Shown here: positions 1 to 11,370 of the stretch, piece by piece
Position numbering within the stretch: the first letter of the stretch is position 1
Layout of the letters: every line of letters begins with the position of its first letter
Assembly: GCA_025618425.1 (NCBI GenBank)
Contig: CM046842.1
Coordinates: forward strand, 39,412,798-39,476,797
From: Heliocidaris tuberculata
Lineage: Eukaryota > Echinodermata > Echinoidea > Camarodonta > Echinometridae
Reading direction: 5' to 3'
DNA length: 64,000 nucleotides
The notes under the pieces: generated by a model
Database searches by the model: none
What the model saw: the letters and a program-made list of their open reading frames with translations, nothing else
What the model was told of the DNA's origin: nothing
Translations under genes and position numbers: made by a program

Positions 1-594
1 TTATCTGATAGGGCTGGGTGGGGGCTTCCAAACTTCTACACAGAATTTTGAAATTCATTAATTATGCAAATTTATGCAAATTTATTCAAAATTGACGAAA
101 AATGCTACTTCTCTATTTCACATCGGATTTTGATTCCGATTGTTTTATCTGATAGGGCTGGGTGGGGGCTTCCAAACTTCTACACAGAATTTTGAAATTC
201 ATTAATTATGCAAATTTATGGAAATTTATTCAAAATTGACGAAAAATGCTACTTCTCCTCTATTTCACATCGGATTTTGATTCCGATTGTTTTATCTGAT
301 AGGGCTGGGTGGGGGCTTCCAAACTTCTACACAGAATTTTGAAATTCATTATTCATGCAAATTTATGCAAATTTATTCAAAATGGCTGAAGGTTCATAAT
401 GTTTTCATGTTTTATATTTCAGTTGTATACATGCATTGTTGGTATTCTCTTCTTTTGCATGCAGTAACATTATTATTTTATTCACTAAAGTTTTTCACTG
501 AAGTTTTAAGGTTCAGGCTAGTTAATTTCCACAGATCTGCACTTCCGGCGGGGACATTTATTACGCATTGCGTAATTTACTCATTCACTTGTTT
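1..594 (-). mobile_element. Truncated pearl/HINE-like non-autonomous element
   Basis: About 2.5 direct repeats of ~145 bp (unit beginning TTATCTGATAGGGCTGGG) run from the window edge to ~360. They are followed by a region matching, in reverse complement, the element at 39354-40119. The shared sequence ends near 594. It includes CGGCGGGGACA (546-556) and the palindrome TTACGCAATGCGTAA just beyond it. The tandem core and terminal palindrome resemble HINE/pearl elements; the hairpin end lies outside the window. The open frame at 287-640 is only element sequence. Confidence 0.7.
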
Positions 595-687
595 GTTAGA
601 TTCCTATTTCAAAAAGTTGGTTTTGGTGTCAAAATATTGAATTTCTCTGAATATCCTTCCTTCTCAAACACTTTTAAGTCACGTGAC

Positions 688-770
688 TCAAATTCGCGAT
701 CGCGATAGCAGATTTTACGATCGCGATCGCGATAGCAGATTTTTGCGATCGCGATCACGAACATTGGTCA
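688..770. repeat. Short tandem repeat rich in GCGATCGC
   Basis: Two and a half copies of a ~35-bp unit containing GCGATCGCGATAGCAGAT. It is strikingly CpG-rich inside an AT-rich region. No coding potential is seen. Confidence 0.6.
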
Positions 771-1504
771 TGTGACTATACACATGTACTTGAGAATGAA
801 GAATAATTGAAGAAATTCAATAATTTGACACCAAATCTGAATTATTGCAACAGGAATTCAATAAAAAATTATATTAAATGAAAGAATATAAATGTCTTCT
901 ACTGGAGAATGAATTAAGGCATAACATTTTAGCTCGGAGCTAGAATAAAAGTGAAATTCAAGTCAATTTTTGAAGTGTCTAACCAACTTTTATGTAGCAG
1001 AATTTATGTACATTAAGTGCTAGCAATTTATAAGAGCAGATTAAGGTGAAAATTTATGCTTCAATCATCATCACCTCCCTGATCATAGCGATCTGAGGTC
1101 TGGTTTCTCAGGCTTCACTTTTTTTTGCGGCGCAAATTAGTGCAGTTGTTAATCAAATGGGAATATTTTCGCGAGCTGTGAAATTTGCATCCAAACATCA
1201 GCTCGCAAAATACGCGAAACTTACGGCGTTTTTACATACAGTTCGTGAAAGTGAAAGGTCAAGCACATGTCATGAAATTGATAACAATACCACAAACAAA
1301 TAATTCTAAACGTTTGAAAAAAAATCTTATTTATTTCATTATTTAATGTGGACCTCCAAAATTGAGTGTGGTCCACCAAAAATGAAAATAAGTCAAATTT
1401 GGAGGACCAACTGGACCACCAAAATTTTCAGTTAGTGTCGAGCCCTGCATTAATTTAAGAAGAATATTAGCCTAACAAATTTCATCTTGACTGAAAAAAT
1501 GCAG

Positions 1505-1683
1505 AAGCTGATGAGGAGGAGGAAAAAGATGATGGAGATTATTTTGATTGTGATGATATTTCAAGTGCTAATTTATGCTTGCCTTCCCAGAAACAAATTA
1601 GAACTCCGGAGCTAGAGCAGGCGAGACAGGAATCACTTCGGGCCAAAGCAGATAAGCTACAATCACAACTCCAATACATGAAG
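1505..1683 (+). CDS. Internal exon of unrecognised plus-strand gene (acidic/coiled-coil)
   Basis: An open stretch lies between an acceptor (…AAAAATGCAG at 1504) and a strong donor (AAG|GTAGGT at 1683/1684). It starts in phase 1 and ends in phase 0. The translation begins with an acidic run (ADEEEEKDDGDYFDCDD), then a Gln/Leu/Lys-rich helical part (ELEQARQESLRAKADKLQ) that could form a short coiled coil. It joins in frame to the exon at 2037. No family was recognised. No upstream exon was found in the window, so the gene begins to the left of it. Confidence 0.6.
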
Positions 1684-2036
1684 GTAGGTCATTTCTAAGG
1701 ATGTTAATATTTACAAATTTATGCATCTGGGGGAAAATGCTCAAGGTTTATGTAAATTTATTAATGTTATATATCTTGTAATCTTGCATGCATCTGACAC
1801 TAAGTGTTAAAGTAAATGTTCATTTAGTAATGAAATTTGTTATCATGGAGCCATTCACTGTAAAATATGGCTTCACTGTTTTTTTATGAAGGCAGTCATT
1901 CTTGATAAAACTTTATGAACGTACAAACTTTTCATATTATTATTTTTTTTCTATGTATTTGAAAGGAAATATGATTTGAAAGAAAATGATGATGGTGCAT
2001 ATTTGCAATAAAATGTATTACATTTTATTCTTTCAG

Positions 2037-2194
2037 TCTATGGAAGTTGAGAGTAACGACTACTGGGCGCTCCCTCAGGAAAACCGTTTGAAGATGGAAG
2101 ATGAGTTGGAACAAGCCCGCATCGCCATGGAGTCGGACTACGTACCCGATCCCTACCAGTATCACTGTAGTGATATACCTGTGCCTATGGCTGG
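2037..2194 (+). CDS. Internal exon of the same plus-strand gene
   Basis: The acceptor is TTCTTTCAG (ends 2036) and the donor GCTGG|GTGAGT (2194/2195). It is read in phase 0 from the 1505-1683 exon and ends in phase 2. The product starts SMEVESNDYWALPQEN, continues with a second charged helical segment resembling the one in the preceding exon (ELEQAR occurs in both), and ends in a Tyr/Pro-rich stretch (DPYQYHCSDIPVPMAG). The repeated ELEQAR helix suggests the two exons share an ancestor. Function is unknown. Confidence 0.65.
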
Positions 2195-2198
2195 GTGA

Positions 2199-2606
2199 GT
2201 TTGATGGTGGTGATGATGTTGATGATGAGGAGGAGGATGTTGATGATGATAATGATGATGATGGTGATGATGATGATAATGATGAGAATAATGATGATGA
2301 TGTTGATGATGATGATGATGATGTTGATGATGAGGATGATGGTGATGATGTTGATGATGATAATGATGATGTTGATGATGAGGATGATGGTGATGATGGT
2401 GATGATGTTGATGATGATGATGTTGATGATAATGATGATGAGGAGGATGTTGATGATGATGAGGATGATGATAATGATAAAGGTAATGATGGTGATGATG
2501 GTGATGATGTTGATGAAGATGATAATGATGATGATGGTGATTGTAGTGATGGTGATGATGTTGATGATGATGATGAGGATGTTGATGAGGATGATATTTT
2601 TGGTGA
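2199..2606 (+). repeat. Intronic GAT/GTT microsatellite
   Basis: About 400 bp of imperfect GATGATGATGTT-type repeat begins directly after the donor of the 2037-2194 exon. It gives Asp-rich, Met-rich and His-rich open frames on both strands. The real exon frame meets TGA immediately after the donor, so this is intron and not a poly-Asp protein. Confidence 0.85.
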
Positions 2607-2879
2607 TTAATTCTGGAGCTCGGAACCAGAACCAGTCTCAAACTTGCCAGACTGAATGTTTGGAGGCGAGCCAGACACAAACCACACTAAAGCTCAAATC
2701 GTGTCAACTTGGTAACAGAGGTCCAGTAGAATAAAAGCTTACATTTTGTCATCTTTTATCACTCAGAAATTTAAAAAAAAAAAAGTATATCAAAGTGGAT
2801 ATGCACACATCTGCCTAGAGTGTATTATGATATGTGTTGCAGAGGCCTCTTAGGAAAGACAGTGGTGTCAAAATTTTGA

Positions 2880-3270
2880 TGATAGATTTAAATGGATTTC
2901 TTAACGTACAAATTGATTTTAAAGAAGCTGAAAAATTAAAGAAATACGAAAGTTATGAATTTTTGAAGTTGTAATCAAACAAATACAAATTGGAAATGTT
3001 TTTACACAAAACCTGTATAAAACAAATCTATTCCTTCCTCATATAGTAAGAAAATGAAAAATTATGAAATTTTCTTTACTGAGGCAAGCAATTAGGAGAG
3101 GAGCTCACAAGATACTCATAGATTTGCCAATTTGTGTTTGATTGATTACAACTTCATAAAGATTCATAACTTTCTTATTTCTTATTGGATTTTGCTCATA
3201 TTTTTACAAATCTGTTTCTTTCATTTTTCTGCTTATGTTTAAATCAACTAAATAGCAGGGTGGACTTGAT
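2880..3270. repeat. Copy of 'GGAGAGGAGCTC' dispersed repeat
   Basis: The segment shares stretches such as GGAGAGGAGCTC, CCAATTTGTGTTTGATTGAT and AACTTTCTTATTTCTTAT with copies near 6790-7190 and 29759-30105. These are diverged members of one dispersed family whose best copy has ends of the type AAAGGGAAAGTCCA. Confidence 0.55.
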
Positions 3271-3332
3271 GCATTTTTACCATTTTTATCCCTCCCTCTC
3301 TCTTTCTCTCTCTCTCTCTCTTCTTTCATCAG

Positions 3333-3402
3333 CCATGATACAGGTACTGTCAACCAAGTCCGCTGCTACTGCAAGCCAAATTGGGAAGGGATGCTGGATC
3401 CA
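3333..3402 (+). CDS. Cys-containing exon of the plus-strand gene
   Basis: The acceptor is a long CT tract ending TTCTTTCATCAG (3332). Completing the phase-2 codon from the previous exon gives GHDTGTVNQVRCYCKPNW… . The 3' limit is uncertain. If the exon reads on, a TGA occurs at 3415-3417. If a weak donor CCA|GTGGGG at 3403 is used, the frame passes cleanly into the exon at 3477. I prefer the spliced form because a 45-bp pyrimidine tract immediately precedes 3477. The product has a CxC motif. Confidence 0.5.
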
Positions 3403-3476
3403 GTGGGGTATATATGACGCCCGTCTACCGTCCCCACCCACCCCCTCTTCTTTCTCACATCCCTTCCGCTTTCCAG

Positions 3477-3569
3477 TGCAAGGGACAATCGGTAGATTTA
3501 GAACCCCTTTACTTTCAAGCCAAAGGATCTTTGTGTCAGCTCTGTAGAAAGGCCTCTTGTATCCGATGA
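3477..3569 (+). CDS. Probable terminal exon with CxxC, plus-strand gene
   Basis: After a pyrimidine-rich tract ending TTTCCAG (3476), the phase-0 reading CKGQSVDLEPLYFQAKGS then LCQLCRKASCIR ends at TGA 3567-3569. The Cys pattern (CxC in the preceding exon, then CxxC and further Cys here) could bind zinc. The intron implied is only ~74 bp, short compared with the other introns here, so the junction needs cDNA support. Confidence 0.45.
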   Translation, partial: CKGQSVDLEPLYFQAKGSLCQLCRKASCIR

Positions 3570-3579
3570 ATACGTCTCC

Positions 3580-4010
3580 GAACTGCAGATCACATGGTTT
3601 ATGGTCCGATACTCAGCCTTAGCACCAACGTCATTTGGCAAGACATAATTTCCATTTGCTACTCTCCACCCGGGTATAGCATACTCGCTGTAGAAGTGTT
3701 GTGGTCTATTGGATATGTCACCAGACTGTGAATCAAATGGTTCATGGTTCTAGCCCCAGCTGCTGCATGCATGTTCTTTATCAAGGCATTGATCTACATT
3801 TGCCACTCGCCACCCAGGTGTAGCGTACTCATGATAGAGGTGTCATGGTCTGGTGGACAAGCCTCAAGACTGTGGATCACATGCATAGCAGTTCGAGTCC
3901 CAGCTGCGGCGCTAACCTCCGCTTTCAAGACATTTTACTACACATTTGCCGCTCTCCACCCAGGTGTAGTAAGCAAGTACCTCGTAGAAAATTGTTCCTT
4001 GAATGCTTTG
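3580..4010 (+). mobile_element. Tandem tRNA-derived SINE cluster
   Basis: Three diverged units of ~145 bp lie head to tail. Each has an A-box-like TGGTCTGGTGG segment, a B-box-like GTTCGAGTCCC segment and a body ending CATTTGCCACTCTCCACCCAGGTGTAG. Related single copies lie at 34640-34795, 37380-37540 and 46770-46900 on the minus strand. The heads are too degenerate to be functional tRNA genes. The cluster starts just after the stop of the plus-strand gene and may be in its 3' UTR. Confidence 0.7.
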
Positions 4011-4475
4011 AGTGCCGTAGGGTAGCTGGGCTAAATCCAGGGTAGAAGAAGTACAATGGAACCTCTTTGTAAAGAACATTATAACAAACTCTTGAATTTG
4101 CCAGTCCTAATTCTTTGTTTTCTATTGTTTTTTTTAACCTGTACACGGTTTCAATACAAGAAAGTAATTTCCTTGGTCGAAAGAAATTTGTCACTGTACT
4201 GTGTAGGTGCATTGTGCGTCATCTGGGATGGATATGTGCGCAATATACATGTAAATGTACAGAGATGCCAGTTCTCAGGCAAAATCCCTAATTCAGGCTC
4301 TAGCAGTATACTTTCAGGTCATATTGCAGGCATTTGTTGCGTACACAAACACGATCTTAGTAGATAGTTATCAGGTCGGCATGTCTATTCTATCTGGCAA
4401 CCCTAAGATGTAGCTGTTATTAATGTTTCTGTTATCGTATTTGGCAGAATGTCCCATGTTCATTGGATTATGTTT

Positions 4476-5154
4476 CACTATATGTGACCAGGCACCACAA
4501 AACCACCAAAAAGTCGCACTGTGTGATTTTCAGTTAGAGCTCAATCAATGTGTTTTGGGTTGACATGGTCAAATTTTAGTTTTGGGTATTTCCTGAAAGA
4601 GTATAATTTTTTCTAAGTAATCTAAAATTTAGAGGCACCAAACAATGTAAAAGTGGTATTTTTGACAGTTTTTTTTTATTAGACTTATGTGTGTCTTCTC
4701 TGGATTTTGTTGTATTACTTTTTTCTACGACCCTGAATACTTGTCTCATTTTGATCTCCCATAACTTTTTAACAGAGTACGTTCTTGTATTGATACTTGT
4801 GCACTTTAATGAACAGGATATGCTTAATTAGTATGCCAAGTTTTAGGACAATCTGATAATCCCTTCATAAAAATTTTCGTTGAGATTTAATCCTCCTTTT
4901 GTCACCTTAGCACAACACCTTGCAAGTCAAAGTGCTTCAATAGACTGCAAACTTTAAACCCTTATTTCTCGGAAGTAACATTCTGAGGGCCTGTGCATTC
5001 TACTCTTTGTAAAATGAGTCAGGAACATCCAATGTTAATGAGTCATATATCATTTTTAAAGCTGAGAATCTCCTCTTTCAGAATCAGACCTTAACTAAAA
5101 AATCATATCTGGCGACTTTTTGGTGGTTTTGTGGTGCCTGGTCACATATAGTAC
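4476..5154. mobile_element. TIR element, ~680 bp
   Basis: The ends are near-perfect inverted repeats of about 40 bp. The left begins ACTATATGTGACCAGGCACC and the right is its reverse complement at ~5112-5152. TA dinucleotides at both tips are compatible with a Tc1/mariner-type TA target. The interior has no open frame for a transposase, so the element is non-autonomous. Confidence 0.8.
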
Positions 5155-5236
5155 ACGGATCTATGTTTATAGAGCCTTTATGGATTTTGAGGAAAACAAA
5201 AATCTAATGAGCTAGATGAAGACTGCTTGCATATAT

Positions 5237-5651
5237 GGAAAAGTTCCCCTTAAAGAGAAGGGTGATTTCTGGGAAAGGTGAAAAATAATTTGTGAGATTT
5301 CTCATTCCTTTTATGTCAGTTTGGAAGAACATCATAGTAAAAATGTCCCCTGTAAAGGATCGCTCTTGAAATGTTGTCATATTCGAAATATGACGAGAAA
5401 CAGCTAAAGCGTTCGGGGCCAAACATTCATACCACAGTGGGTAAAGTGCATTATACCCATTTCTGTGTGCAGTGCATGTGTTTTTCAGCAAGATTGGGTC
5501 AATTTCTTATCATTTTGATGATTCCAAAACCTCACACTATACACCAATTCTTATGCAGACACAATCAAATGAATCAATCTTTCCTAACTGCGTGGAGACA
5601 GTTTCTTTCACAGTGTCATCGCATAACCAGTACTCAACATTATCTTTAAGG
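5237..5651. repeat. Dispersed repeat family, copy 1
   Basis: A ~415-bp block starts near GTGATTTCTGGGAAAGGTG and ends near CAGTACTCAACATTATCTTT. Diverged copies lie at 8905-9256 and 24502-25328. The last is interrupted by a separate transposon. No coding capacity. Confidence 0.75.
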
Positions 5652-6779
5652 CTTGTTCCCTCGGCAAAGTGCCCCAAAGAAGCCACTGCAGCAAAATAGA
5701 AATCATTTTTAGAGTGCATGAATGTCATGTAAAGGTCACAAGAGGGAGCTGTTCACAACAAAGGCGCCTAAACCTACTCACTGTTCTGTACCATGGCTTT
5801 TTTAATTGTCATGCACTGCAGGCAGTTGTCTGAATAATTATCTTCAACCCTTTAAACCTGTGCCTTTGTTATTGTCTTTCTAAACATTCCATACACAGTA
5901 AAACCTGTACATGTAAAGACCGCTCAAGGGCGACAAGAAATGCGGTCTTTATGAGCAGATGGTCTTTATGTACAGGTTCCTTTAATACACATTTCAATGA
6001 GAAACACTTTTCAAGGGAAACAAAAATCATAGACAGTGGTCTTTCTATACAGGTGGGTGGTTGCTTAAGCAGGTTTGACAGCATATGCCTATTGGCTGAA
6101 TTCATCGGAAAGAAAAACAAAAGGATTTGATCCTTTCAAGATACTCTTTAACACTAGCACTAGGGGTCTATGAAGAAAAAATAAAACATTTCAAAGTGAT
6201 GGTCAGCAAGAAACTTCTGGAGTGAAACATTTTTTTTCAAAAAAATGAAATTTGTAGATACAGTGTGAACTCGCTATCAAAAGGACCTTGGGACCATGAA
6301 AATTACCTTGTTATATCGGGAATCTCCTTATACCGTATCACGTAAAGAACACAAAGACCTGGTACCAGCAAAGTTGCCTTGTTACATTTATATCAGAAAT
6401 CTTGTTGTATCGGAGCTCTCAAGTTTCCTGTGTATTCAGTTATTTATTTACCAGTGCCAAGCATCTGCAGAACAAAGAAATATTGTATATGGCAAGGAAA
6501 ATTTGTGAGCTAATGTAGTTAATTGAAAGTCATTTTTCATTAAAACATTTCCATGACTGCTTTCCAATGGATTAGATAATTAATTGTTTTGCCACAAAAC
6601 AAGACCTTCCACTACATATTTTGGGAGGATTAATATTGCTTATGAGTTACGACATGTATATAATTACAATGAATTTATTCATTTTGGTGTCTGTCTATTA
6701 ATGGTAAATTTGGATGATGATCTTCAGCAAAATCTTTCGCTTTGACTGGCTATCACTGTGCCAGGATTTCTTCTTCAAA

Positions 6780-7190
6780 CTTCAGAGGTGTACCTTTATG
6801 ATACAAATCTATTCCCTCATCAAAAATCCAAAAAAAAGAAGGTAAATTTATAAATTTTTGTATGCAGAGCTCATGGGAGAGGAGCTCGCAAGATACATCA
6901 CATAGTTCCAATTTAAGTTTGATTGATTACAACTTCAAAAATTCATAACTTGCTTATTTCTTATCGGATTTTGCTCAAACTTTCATTTATCTGCTTCTTT
7001 TAAGACTAACTTAAGGGAAATCCAACCTTAATAGCAAGTTGCTTTGAAAGAAAGAGAAAAAATCAGAAAAGCAGATTGGTGAAAGTTTGAACGAAATCGG
7101 ACAAGCAATAAGAAAGTTATGAATTTTTGAAAGTTGTAATCACTATGCTTATGGGAATTTCAAATTGGCCGAATAGGTAATGTCACTGTG
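6780..7190. repeat. Copy of 'GGAGAGGAGCTC' dispersed repeat with inverted parts
   Basis: The segment contains GGAGAGGAGCTCGCAAGATA and internal inverted copies of a block around 'AACTTCAAAAATTCATAACTT' (compare 6930-6960 with 7110-7140). It is related to 2880-3270 and 29759-30105. Confidence 0.55.
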
Positions 7191-7469
7191 ATGTAACTGT
7201 GGACAACTCCCCCACTTGCTCTAACACACAAAATGACTAAAATGTCACTTTTTTTTTCAAAATGCATTACTCAGTAGGATCTTTTCGTTCATGAAGACCT
7301 ATAACAATATGCTGTCTCCAATATATTTTGAGTACAGCCCCGAGGGTAAAAGCGCCTCGAAGAAAACCGCAAATCAATGATATTTTTGTGTACGACAAAT
7401 GGGAGAGTTGTCCACAAAAATGTCACAATTGACTTACCAAATCGCCAATTTGAGATTCACGTAGATGTA

Positions 7470-7562
7470 GTGATCTCATTTTTCAAACATTCATAACTTT
7501 CTTAGTCCTTGTCAGTCTGACAAGGACTAAGAAAGTTATGGATGTTTGAAAAATGAGATCAC
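7470..7562. repeat. Near-perfect 93-bp palindrome
   Basis: Arms of 46 bp (7470-7515 and 7517-7562) are separated by one base, with a single mismatch. The centre reads CCTTGTCAGTCTGACAAGG. The arm sequence resembles the terminal block of the nearby GGAGAGGAGCTC family, so it is probably a head-to-head junction of two repeat ends. Confidence 0.9.
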
Positions 7563-8170
7563 AATGTCAGATTTCTTTCAAACTTTCACCATCCTGTTTT
7601 TCTTATTTTTCTGCTTTCACACAGATCATCTTATTACCAAGGTTGGATTGCCCTTTAATACCAGGTTGAAGTTTCCCTTTAGTTACACTAAACTGAAATT
7701 GTGTTCATAGTGTAATAAGAATATGTTCTGTTGTAAATGTTTGTTTAGAGCTTTCAAATGACTAGCTTATAATTGTTTTTGTATGTACAACATTCAGATT
7801 CGTATATTGAATTCCATTCTATGGATTGATTTAAAGTGATTTGTCACAATTGATTTGTACAATGTATTTCACTGTAACATGATTTGAGAAGACCAAAGCG
7901 AGGAAACTGCTATATCATGTACATTTGGGTTTTTTTGCCAAAGTGTCCTTTCCTCAAAACTTGTATTTATATGATTTTATGACGGTGCACTGACATTCGC
8001 TCCAGCGACAATTTCCCCCCGCTTTACTACGAACATGATGGACAAAGAGAGTGGACAAAATAAACAACTCCTCATTCTACCCTTCACAGTGGCTCTGGTA
8101 GACAAAAGAACATCCCTTCACTGCTGTTATGTAAAATAAGTAGAACAGGTGAACATGCATGTGACACCAG

Positions 8171-8303
8171 GGGGGTGTTTCATCAAGTGTCTTGTCAGTG
8201 ATTTATACCGACAAATTTGCTCTCAGCCAGTCAGATGCAAGGATTTCAGTAGCTTGTAACAGTTATTGCATCTTGTCATCGATGACAAGTTTTATGAAAC
8301 GTC
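8171..8303. mobile_element. 'TTTCATAAA' MITE, copy 1
   Basis: The inverted ends are GTGTTTCATCAAGTGTCTTG and, at the right, GATGACAAGTTTTATGAAAC, around a core with GGATTTCAGTAGCTTGTAAC. Three further copies are at 30725-30872, 46083-46300 and 46976-47103. Confidence 0.75.
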
Positions 8304-8904
8304 AGCTGATGTCGGATCACATGTTGCATGTGTACACACTTGCATTGATATGAGCCAATTAGCGTCAGATTGCATGGTGCACTCTTGCACATACTTGCAC
8401 ATATTGAATAGATATTAATATAGAGATATTAATTACGGTGCACATCCTTGAAAGCAGCTTGAGTTAATCCTAGATAAACCTGTTATAAAACCAGAAATGC
8501 TCGCGACATGAAGCTTTCCCAAATTGTACCCCACAGTGATTTTTACAGCAAGAAAATTCAGTGTTGTGTCAGTTGTAATTAAATTATTTCACAGCAAGTA
8601 AATTTCCCAAATCTCAACCAATTCGGGGAAATTGGCGAACATTTCGTGCGCGAGAAAGTGTCTGGATTTACAATACTCCACTGCTTTGTGGAAGGCCAAG
8701 TGTCGACCTAAAATTATTGCAGTTATGTCACAAAATAAAAGAAACAAATTTATTTGGTCATATTATAATGACAATGAGAAATCGATATTCGAGTCAAATT
8801 TTAATTTATTTAGAGATTAATGAAGATTTGTGCAGGATGATGAGGTTGACATTTGGCACTCCATAAATCGATGGACTAAATTTATGCACTTAGGCTGGGT
8901 TTAA

Positions 8905-9256
8905 AGGGAAGCTTGAGTTCTGGGAAAGGTAAAATCTTCGTTAGTTTGGAAGATTATCATAGTAGATATGTACCCTGAAAAGTATTGCTCTTCAAATGCT
9001 CTGACATTCAAAATATGACAAGAAACAGCTGAAATGTTCGGGCCAAACATTTGTGTGTAGTCCTATATACACATTTCTGTGTGCAGTGCATGTGGCTCTC
9101 AGCAGGATTGAGTCAATTTCTTATCATTTTAGTGATTCCAAAACTTTACAGCATACACCAATTCTTATGTGCTATATATCAACCTTTCCCAATTGCTTTG
9201 AGACAGTTTCTTTCACAATTCAAGCTCATGACCAGAACTCAACTTTATCTTTAAAC
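8905..9256. repeat. Dispersed repeat family, copy 2
   Basis: A diverged, somewhat shorter copy of the block at 5237-5651, sharing CATTTCTGTGTGCAGTGCAT and TTATCATTTTAGTGATTCCA-type segments. It retains an uninterrupted version of the site into which another element inserted at 24608. Confidence 0.7.
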
Positions 9257-10306
9257 CTGGCCTAGATATTTAAGCATCTTCTGAGAATACAGCCTTCAGT
9301 GTTTGTATAATGTGTGTGGTTTGAGTTTCTGTTTTTTAACAGTAGCATAGGTTGGGAAAAATTCTTGGTGCTTTATTTTCTAGTTGTGTATGTATTTATT
9401 CATGGAGTGAATAACTGTATGCATTGCAATCTTTTTGCAAGAAAAAATAAGTATTGAATAAAAAAAATATCAATTCCTTGAGCAGAAAAAGGATATTTTT
9501 TTTTTTGGTGTTTTTTTTTTGGTAGTCCATATGCATTTACCATGTTTGTAATATCCGACCATTCCTATTTTGTAGGAATGACCCCACCCCCCCCCCCTTC
9601 TCAACACTTCATTGTCTTTTTGTATTTGCCTTTAAGCAATTATACAGAACCCTTGATTTTTCCTTTTCTGAAAACTTTTTGAGAAAAGCATGGAAACTGT
9701 GCTGTGTTCCTAAATTTGCCTAAATTTGCCTAAATTTGGAATGTTGACAGGTATGCATGATGTCATGCACATGTTGATTGTCTAATAGACCTGTTCACAA
9801 ATATATTCAAATTTTATGCATACTTTTAATACAAAGGTTGTTCTCAACAACCTGAAAGCTTGTCAGAGGCTTGTCAGACATGGTAACAAGTAAAGTATGC
9901 AAACTGAATTCCAAGTACTGTAGTTCATTCATTAATAACAGGTTAATGGAATACCTCGTTACTACAGGTCCCCAAGGAAAGAAACATCCATAAATTTGAA
10001 TAACTTTGTGAACAGGTCTATTGAATCGAGTAATCGCAGAGACTAGATTTTATGATGGGGAAAAGCAAAGAAAAACAAACAAACAAAACAGTAGACATGT
10101 AAAATGCACAGTCCAGAGAACAAGAAGACAGAAAAAATTGATGGAAAGAAAAGGTTAGGGAGAAAGAGAAAGAAAGTGAAGAAGGGAGAGAGAAAGAGAG
10201 ATGGAGAGGTTAATTTTAAGAATGCCACTGCTGGGCATGCTAGGAGGGACAGATGGTTTTGAAGACAAAGAGAGAAACAGACATCACACGTTTGAGGGAG
10301 AGTGAG

Positions 10307-10430
10307 CAGAGGTGGCGGAACGACAGGCTCGGGCAATGGAAGTGGGGGGGGGGGGCACCTTTTGTTTGGTGGACAAAGGGTGCCCCCCCCCCCACTTCCA
10401 TTGTCCGAGCCCGTCGTTCTGCCGCCTCTG
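10307..10430. repeat. Foldback with G/C-run arms
   Basis: Imperfect inverted arms of 52 bp (10307-10358 and 10379-10430) begin CAGAGGTGGCGGAACGAC and reach a run of G on one side and C on the other. The 20-base loop reads TTTTGTTTGGTGGACAAAG-like sequence. It is a small foldback element or hairpin; no gene is seen. Confidence 0.85.
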
Positions 10431-10479
10431 AGAATGAGTTACAATTAAAGAGGATGACTTAGGAAACTAGAGAGAGAGA

Positions 10480-11370
10480 GAGATGAATAAGGCAGAAGAG
10501 ACAAAACAAGAAATAACTGAACACCCCCCCCCCTCCAAAAAAAAAAAAAATAAATAAATAAATGAATAAATAAAAATTTAAAAAACAATTAAATTGAAAA
10601 AAATTAAAAAATAAAGTAAACAGATAAATAAAAAAATAATAAATAATAATAATAATAAATGAATAAGGAAAAAAATGAATTAAAAAAAAAAAATGCTAAG
10701 AAGAAAGAAAACCATCACCCCAAGCAAAAATGCATATTCAGAGTTGAGAGGGAGTAGATAAATTACTCCAATTAAAATTTTCACCGTCCGTCTCCACTCT
10801 CATTCTCTCTACTCTATCACTCTGTCTTTCCTTTCGACCTCTACTCTTTCTTTCCAATTTCCTTCTTTCTTTCTCTCTGTTTTCTTTACAGAAGACTTCC
10901 CTTCTCTTTCCCTTCTATTTCTTTTTTTAATTATGTTTTCGACGAGGGGTTCTCTCACCATCCGTCTCCACTCTCTCTCTCTACTCACACTGTCTTCTCT
11001 CTCTTCCCCATTTCCTTTCTTTCTCTTTCTCCCTCTCTGTTTTCTTTACAAATGACTTCCCTTCTCTTTCTCTTCCATGGAATGTAATACAGGTATTCTC
11101 TATTCCTGGCTTCATCATCTTCCTCATTCTCAGGATGTTATTTCTTTCTTTACATTTAATATGTAGACCTATCATATACATGTATATTTTCTTTTTCTTG
11201 CTCCCCTATTTCGTTTTAAATCTATCTCTTCCACTGTAAATATCATTCTATTTAGCTCTACATCCACACACTAGCACTCTACCCTCTCTTTCTCTCTCTC
11301 TGTCTTTTCTTGCACCCCTCCCCCTTGCCTGTCTCTCTCTGTCTCTCTCTTTCTCCCTCACTCACTTTCT
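10480..11370. repeat. Low-complexity AT/CT-rich tract
   Basis: Poly-A/AAT-like sequence (10520-10700) passes into CT-rich sequence (10780-11370) with a duplicated ~190-bp block that includes TCACCATCCGTCTCCACTCT near 10770 and 10955. No exon signals were found. Confidence 0.7.

Noticed and set aside
2101..2734. Asp-rich, Met-rich and His-rich open frames of 169-179 codons on both strands.
   Set aside because: All derive from a GAT/GTT microsatellite that starts right after a good splice donor; the true exon frame stops at once.
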